Origin: Mesorhizobium sp. L-8-3
GTDB taxonomy: Bacteria; Pseudomonadota; Alphaproteobacteria; Rhizobiales; Rhizobiaceae
DNA length: 64,000 nt
NCBI RefSeq assembly: GCF_016756615.1
Contig: NZ_AP023262.1
Coordinates: 6,697,501-6,761,500, forward strand
Reading direction: 5' to 3'
Shown: piece after piece, positions 59,601-64,000 of the stretch
How positions within the stretch are numbered: the first letter of the stretch is position 1
Layout: each line of letters starts with the position of its first letter
Notes under the pieces: model-generated
What the model was told of the DNA's origin: nothing
Database searches by the model: none
What the model saw: the letters and a program-made list of their open reading frames with translations, nothing else
Program-made: the position numbers and the translations under genes

Positions 59601-60385
59601 CGGGCACCGTCGACCAGGCCATAGGCCCTTTCGGTCGCCCGGTTGAGACTTTCCGTGACCTCCCGGCGCTTGCGCTCCATCTCGGCGGGGTCGGCATCGG
59701 CTGCCACCTCGACCGGCGTGCCGACGATGAGCGCGCTGCGGCCGAAAGGCAGGTTGATGGTGGTCTTGTCCCAGCTTTTCTCGATGACCTTGCGCCGGCT
59801 GGTGGCGATGGCCACGGGTACGATCGGGCGGCCGGAGAGCCGCGCCAGCGTGACGACGCCGAGACCCGCCTCACGCGGCGTGCCGTTGGGAATGTCGGCG
59901 ATCATGATGACGTTCTTGCCCGCGCTCAGCGCCTTCTTCAGGCCGATCAGGGCGCGGGCGCCACCCTTTTCGAGATGGTTGGCCTGCTCGCGGCCACCTG
60001 AACCGCGCACCGCCTCGATGCCGAACTTCTCGACCACAAGCGCGTTGATCTCGGCATCCGCGCTGCGCGAGACCATGGCCACCAGCGGGGCGACGCCGCG
60101 GCGCGGATAGAAGCCGGGCGCGGAAAGGTGCTGGCCGTGCCAGAGCGCGAAGATCGCCGGATTATATTCGACCGCCGCAACCGCCATGTCGGAAGCATCA
60201 GGCGCCAACGGATTTGTCCAGCGGATAAGCCTCAGGCCGCCGGAGACCAGCGTGGCCAGAACATTCTTCACCAAGCGCGACTGCGCCAGCGGCTTGCGGA
60301 TTTTCCGCCAGAATGTCTTCATGGCCGTGGGCCTGCGGCCTTGGCCTGACGCCTGGATCGGCGCAGCTGCATCCACATTCTCCAT
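59597..60385 (-). CDS. DUF374 lysophospholipid acyltransferase-like protein
   Basis: A 262-residue protein of the DUF374 group, related to acyltransferases. Motifs are ALWHGQHLSAPGF near 96-108 (the H-x4-D-like region), MVSRSADAEINALVVEKFGI, AVRGSGGREQANHL and IADIPNGTPREAG. It probably acts at the inner membrane on a lipid A or phospholipid precursor, given the lpxK-waaA neighbours. The start may be 60385 or the ATG at 60322 (MKTFWRKIRK), which better fits homologues. Confidence 0.88.
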   Translation of the reverse strand: MENVDAAAPIQASGQGRRPTAMKTFWRKIRKPLAQSRLVKNVLATLVSGGLRLIRWTNPLAPDASDMAVAAVEYNPAIFALWHGQHLSAPGFYPRRGVAPLVAMVSRSADAEINALVVEKFGIEAVRGSGGREQANHLEKGGARALIGLKKALSAGKNVIMIADIPNGTPREAGLGVVTLARLSGRPIVPVAIATSRRKVIEKSWDKTTINLPFGRSALIVGTPVEVAADADPAEMERKRREVTESLNRATERAYGLVDGAR

Positions 60386-60389
60386 CGCC

Positions 60390-60635
60390 TCAGCCGGTCG
60401 CCTTGTTCTCAGGATCGAGGAGGCGGTGAAGATGCACGATGAAGTAGCGCATATGAGCGTTGTCGACCGTCGCCTGCGCCTTGGCCCGCCAGGCGGTCTC
60501 GGCGGACTGGTAGTCCGGGAAGATGCCGACGATGTCGAGCTGGTCGAGATCGCGGAACTCCACCGCGCCGAGCTTCTTCAGCTCCCCTCCGAAAACCAGG
60601 TGCAGCAATTGTTTCTTGGCTTCTTGCCCAGCCAT
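60390..60635 (-). CDS. DUF4170 protein
   Basis: An 81-residue protein of the DUF4170 family. It shows KQLLHLVFGGELKKLG, the segment DLDQLDIVGIFPDYQSAETA and a C-terminal RYFIVHLHRLLDPE. The function is unknown. It sits four bases before the DUF374 gene, an arrangement widely kept in rhizobia. Confidence 0.88.
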   Translation of the reverse strand: MAGQEAKKQLLHLVFGGELKKLGAVEFRDLDQLDIVGIFPDYQSAETAWRAKAQATVDNAHMRYFIVHLHRLLDPENKATG

Positions 60636-60705
60636 GCGTATCGGATCCGTATTTCAGAAAAGATGCAGATGATTAGATCAAAACGGCGGAATTTGAAACC
60701 GCTAC

Positions 60706-61515
60706 CTAACGTAAGCCTGCAACGGCAGCCATCATCGCCGTCAGTTCGGTGAGGAGCACGCCGCTGCCGGCCGCCAGCGCGCCGTGGCTTGGGTCCGCTT
60801 CGCCGTAGCGCAGGCTGTTGCCCTGGATGTCCACAAGACGGCCGCCGGCCTCACGCAAGATGAGGTCCGCCGCCGCGATATCCCAGTCCCGCGCGTTCGG
60901 CTTGACAAAGGTCGCGTCAAGGTCGCCGCTCGCCACCATGGCAAGGCGATAGGCAAGCGACGGATAATAAGGACCGCGCCGGAAATGCGCCGGCCAGGCG
61001 ATGGCGCCCTCGTCGAACAGCGATTTCGGGCCCGCCACCAGCGGGCTGGCGCTTTGCGGGCCGACTTGCAAGGGGCTGCCGTTCCTGAAGGCGCCGCGCC
61101 CGGCTGTGGCTTCGAAGACTTCGCCGCGCGCGGCGCAATCGAGAATGCCCGCCAACGGCTCGCCGTCCTCCACCACTGCGATGCTCACGCACCAGGTCGG
61201 CATCCCGTCGAGGAAGGCGCGGGTGCCGTCGATCGGATCGACGACGAAAGTGCGCCGCGCCTCAAGCCGGGCGGGCGAATCGGCCGTCTCCTCCGAAAGC
61301 CAGCCATAGTCCGGGCGGGCAGCGGTGAGCGTCTCGCGCAGATAGCGGTCGACGGCGTAATCGGCCTCGCTCACCGGCGAATGGCCGCCTTTCAGCCAGG
61401 TCTGCGGATTGCGCTTGAAGTAGCGCAATGCGATCTCGCCTGCGGCCCGGGCAGCCTCGCGGATGAGCGGCAGGTCGCTGTCTGCGGTCGAACGAATCGG
61501 CTCAGCTGCCAGCAA
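60706..61515 (-). CDS. 3'(2'),5'-bisphosphate nucleotidase CysQ-like (inositol monophosphatase family)
   Basis: A 269-residue Mg-dependent phosphatase. Metal motifs are SEETADS near 75, VVDPIDGTRAFLDG at 91-104 and NARDWDIAAADLILREAGG near 217. This is the IMPase/CysQ fold. It may clear 3'-phosphoadenosine 5'-phosphate or act on inositol phosphates. It overlaps pmbA by 14 bases and precedes the DUF4170 gene. Confidence 0.88.
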   Translation of the reverse strand: MLAAEPIRSTADSDLPLIREAARAAGEIALRYFKRNPQTWLKGGHSPVSEADYAVDRYLRETLTAARPDYGWLSEETADSPARLEARRTFVVDPIDGTRAFLDGMPTWCVSIAVVEDGEPLAGILDCAARGEVFEATAGRGAFRNGSPLQVGPQSASPLVAGPKSLFDEGAIAWPAHFRRGPYYPSLAYRLAMVASGDLDATFVKPNARDWDIAAADLILREAGGRLVDIQGNSLRYGEADPSHGALAAGSGVLLTELTAMMAAVAGLR

Positions 61516-62845
61516 GGGTCATACCTTCGATGAGCAGCGTCGGGGCGGCGGTACCGAAATTACGGTCGAGGTCACTGGCGGGAATCATGTTGAGGAACAT
61601 GTCCTTGAGATTTGACGCAATCGTGACCTCCGATACCGGATAGGCCAGTTCGCCATTCTCGATCCAGAAGCCGGAGGCACCGCGGCTGTATTCGCCCGTC
61701 ACCATGTTGACGCCCTGGCCGAAGACCTCCGTCACATAGAAGCCGGACTTCAGCGACGCAATCAGTTCCTCCGGCGACTTCTCGCCCGGTTCGATGGCGA
61801 GGTTGGTCGACGAGGGCGAAACCGAGGAGGAAGCGCGCACGCCCCGCCCATTGGTCTCCAGGCCGAGTTCGCGGGCGGCCGAGGTCGACAGGAACCAGTG
61901 CTTCAGGACGCCGTCCTCGACCATCGACAGCGCCATGCCTTCGACGCCCTCGCCATCGAAGGGACGCGACGACTGCCCGCGCGGCTTCAGCGGGTCATCC
62001 GTGACGGTCACCCCTTTCGCAGCGACCGGCTTGCCCATCATGTCGCGCAGGAAACTTGTCTTGCGCGCCACCGATGCGCCATTGATCGCGCCCGCGAGAT
62101 GGCCGGCGATGCCGCGCGCGACCCTGGGATCGAAGATCACGCTGACCGGCCCGGTCGTGGCCTTGCGCGCGTTGAGCCGCTTGACGGCGCGTTCGCCGGC
62201 GTTGCGTCCGATCGTCTCGGGCGAATCGAGATCGGAATAATAGAGGCGCGAGGAAAAGTCGTAGTCGCGCTCCATGCCCGTGCCCTCGCCCGCGATGGCG
62301 CTCACCGAACGCGAGAAGCGGGTCGCCACGTAGCGGCCGACGAAACCGTGCGAGGTGGCGAGCACCAGACCGCCCAGGCCGGCGCTCGCGCCACTGCCGC
62401 CAGAATTGGTGACGCCGCCGACGGCGAGCGCCGCGGCCTCCGCCGCGAGCGCGGTTTCCTTCAAGGTCTCGGCCGGGACCGCGGTGCCGTCGAACAGGTC
62501 GAGATCGCGGATGGACCTCGCCAGGCGCGACGGATCGGCGAGCCCCTGGAAAGGATCCTCCGGCGAAACCCTGGCCATCGCCACGGCCCGCTCCGCCAGC
62601 GCGGCCGGGTCGGCGGAGGCCGTCGCCGAGACGCTGGCCACCCTCCGGCCGACGAAGACCCGCAGGGCAACGTCCTCGCTTTCGGAGGCTTCGGTGCCCT
62701 CGACCTTGCCGAGACGGACGGAGACACTGGTGGAGCGGCCAAGCATGGCGACGGCATCGGCGGCGTCGGCACCGGCCTTGCGGGCGGCCTCGACGAGGGC
62801 CGACACGCGGTCGGCGAGCTTGGCAGTATCGACGATATCGGTCAT
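61502..62845 (-). CDS. pmbA: TldD/PmbA-family protein (PmbA-like)
   Basis: A 447-residue member of the TldD/PmbA family. PmbA (TldE) partners the metalloprotease TldD in microcin processing and CcdA degradation and lacks the HExxxH motif itself; none is seen here. Conserved parts are RVFVGRRVASVSATA near 64-78, VIFDPRVARGIAGHL, and VTGEYSRGASGFWIENGELA near 397-416. The start at 62845 (MTDIVDTAKLADR) is chosen over an upstream ATG. It begins the minus-strand operon down to lpxK. Confidence 0.92.
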   Translation of the reverse strand: MTDIVDTAKLADRVSALVEAARKAGADAADAVAMLGRSTSVSVRLGKVEGTEASESEDVALRVFVGRRVASVSATASADPAALAERAVAMARVSPEDPFQGLADPSRLARSIRDLDLFDGTAVPAETLKETALAAEAAALAVGGVTNSGGSGASAGLGGLVLATSHGFVGRYVATRFSRSVSAIAGEGTGMERDYDFSSRLYYSDLDSPETIGRNAGERAVKRLNARKATTGPVSVIFDPRVARGIAGHLAGAINGASVARKTSFLRDMMGKPVAAKGVTVTDDPLKPRGQSSRPFDGEGVEGMALSMVEDGVLKHWFLSTSAARELGLETNGRGVRASSSVSPSSTNLAIEPGEKSPEELIASLKSGFYVTEVFGQGVNMVTGEYSRGASGFWIENGELAYPVSEVTIASNLKDMFLNMIPASDLDRNFGTAAPTLLIEGMTLAGS

Positions 62846-62980
62846 CTTGCTCTCGATCTTTTGGCGGGGCGATTTGCGCCTCGCCTCAAGACACCCATCT
62901 ATTGTTCCGACCATGCTTGCGCAATGGGGAGGTGACGCGCTGTCGCGCCGCCTTCCGTCACGTTTCGAGGGATACCGGCG

Positions 62981-64000
62981 GTGGAAGAGGCGACGATCTA
63001 TTCAGAGGTGCTGCTGCTGCTCGCCGGAGCGGTATTCGCCGCTCCGCTCTTCAAGCGCCTCGGGCTCGGCACCATTCTGGGCTATCTGGCCGCCGGCATC
63101 GTCATCGGGCCGGTCGCCCGGCTGGTGACGGGCGGCGACGAGTTCCTGCATGTCTCGGAGCTCGGCATCGTCTTCCTTCTTTTCATCATCGGACTCGAGC
63201 TCAAGCCTTCACGGCTATGGGCCCTGCGGCACCAGATCTTCGGCCTGGGCCTGACCCAGGTGCTGGCGAGCGGGCTGGCGCTCGCCGTGCTCGGCCACAT
63301 GCTGGCCGGCCTGTCCTGGCCTGCGGCGATCGTCGCCGGCTCAGGCCTGGCGCTCTCCTCGACCGCCTTCGCCATGCAGACGCTGGAGCAGCAGGGCGCC
63401 ACCAACACGCTGCACGGGCAGCGGACGTTCGCGATACTGCTGTTCCAGGATCTGGCGATCGTGCCGCTCCTGGCGCTGATCCCGCTCCTGGCGCCCGACG
63501 CCGAAACGGAGCGTTTTTCGGGACCCATGCAGTTCGGCATCGCCGTCACCGCGGTGGCGGCGCTGCTTTTCGCCGGACGCTATCTCCTCAATCCGCTGTT
63601 CCGCATCATCGCCAACACCGGCGCCAAGGAAGCGATGATCGCGGCCGCCCTGCTCGTCGTGCTGGGAGCGGCCACATTGATGCAGTTCGCCGGGCTCTCC
63701 ATGGCGATGGGCGCCTTCATCGCCGGCGTGATGCTGGCCGAATCGTCCTACCGCCACGAGTTGGAGGCCGATATCGAGCCGTTCCGCGGCGTGTTGCTCG
63801 GCCTGTTCTTCATGGCCGTCGGCCTGTCGCTCGACCTGTCGGTGGTGCTGAAGAACTGGCTGACCATTCTCCTCGCCGTGCCGGTGCTGATGGCGGTGAA
63901 GGTGGCGACCACCTATCTGGGCTGCCGGCTGTTCGGCGCAGCTCGCAACGATGCGGTGCTTACCGCCTTCCTGCTGCCGCAGGGCGGCGAGTTCGCCTTT
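62981..64000 (+). CDS. Monovalent cation:proton antiporter, KefB type (partial, runs off the window)
   Basis: From a GTG at 62981 the frame stays open to the last base, giving 340 residues without a stop. It is a CPA2 antiporter: GLGTILGYLAAGIVIGPVA near 27-45, ELGIVFLLFIIGLELKPSRL, GLALSSTAFAMQTLEQQGA near 123-141, LLFQDLAIVPLLALIP, and FFMAVGLSLDLSVV. About nine or ten membrane segments are present. The C-terminal TrkA-N domain, if any, lies outside. It is divergent from pmbA and probably exports K+ or Na+ for H+. Confidence 0.9.
   Translation, partial: MEEATIYSEVLLLLAGAVFAAPLFKRLGLGTILGYLAAGIVIGPVARLVTGGDEFLHVSELGIVFLLFIIGLELKPSRLWALRHQIFGLGLTQVLASGLALAVLGHMLAGLSWPAAIVAGSGLALSSTAFAMQTLEQQGATNTLHGQRTFAILLFQDLAIVPLLALIPLLAPDAETERFSGPMQFGIAVTAVAALLFAGRYLLNPLFRIIANTGAKEAMIAAALLVVLGAATLMQFAGLSMAMGAFIAGVMLAESSYRHELEADIEPFRGVLLGLFFMAVGLSLDLSVVLKNWLTILLAVPVLMAVKVATTYLGCRLFGAARNDAVLTAFLLPQGGEFAF

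Noticed and set aside
1..64000. CRISPR arrays, rRNA genes, complete insertion sequences
   Set aside because: No regularly spaced repeats, no rRNA segments and no transposase or integrase frames were seen.

Overview
The window is GC-rich and looks like an alphaproteobacterium of the order Hyphomicrobiales (Rhizobiales), close to Mesorhizobium or its relatives. This is an inference. It rests on the lpxK-waaA-DUF374-DUF4170-cysQ-pmbA block, the small DUF2093 gene next to lpxK, the MutL type with endonuclease motifs, and the abundance of Liv-type and sugar ABC transporters.

Left part (1-8.9 kb): small regulator/enzyme pairs. These are a quinone oxidoreductase with a divergent HxlR regulator, a second HxlR regulator divergent from a MAPEG-like membrane protein with two identical palindromes between them, a GYD protein, a Tat-exported aspartoacylase-like protein, a PhnA-like protein, a MocR/PdxR regulator facing a PaiB-like FMN protein, and a LysE exporter.

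8.9-17.6 kb: a coherent catabolic locus. A GntR/FCD regulator, a sugar-binding protein, two permeases, a Gfo/Idh/MocA dehydrogenase, a cupin and an ATPase form one minus-strand operon. Divergent from it are a Tm-1-like (UPF0261) protein and a PEP-hydrolase-like TIM barrel protein, with overlapping ends. The substrate is unknown, and this is the best candidate for an undescribed pathway.

17.6-32.5 kb: a patchwork of small accessory genes (P-loop kinase, DUF4336, TetR, methyltransferase, DHFR-like, ArsR plus SRPBCC, aldo/keto reductase plus LysR, queF, amine oxidase, alcohol dehydrogenase, cupin). It also holds many broken genes: a second copy of the lysE 3' third, an NmrA-type tail, a frameshifted flavin oxidoreductase, a frameshifted LysR gene and a cut SDR. 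Several regulators have clear palindromic operators at divergent promoters.

32.6-56.9 kb: mutL, then a complete livFGMH-J operon flanked by an SMP-30 lactonase and an aroE-type dehydrogenase with a LysR regulator, then L-2-hydroxyglutarate oxidase, a class III aminotransferase with an SDR, a ParD/ParE toxin-antitoxin pair with a 31-bp palindrome, and a hydroxycinnamate-type cluster (amidohydrolase, feruloyl-CoA synthase, enoyl-CoA hydratase, MarR regulator, and a second Liv transporter with a permease-ATPase fusion).

56.9-64 kb: housekeeping envelope genes: DUF2093, lpxK, waaA, DUF374 acyltransferase, DUF4170, cysQ-like phosphatase, pmbA, and the start of a KefB-type antiporter that runs off the end of the window.
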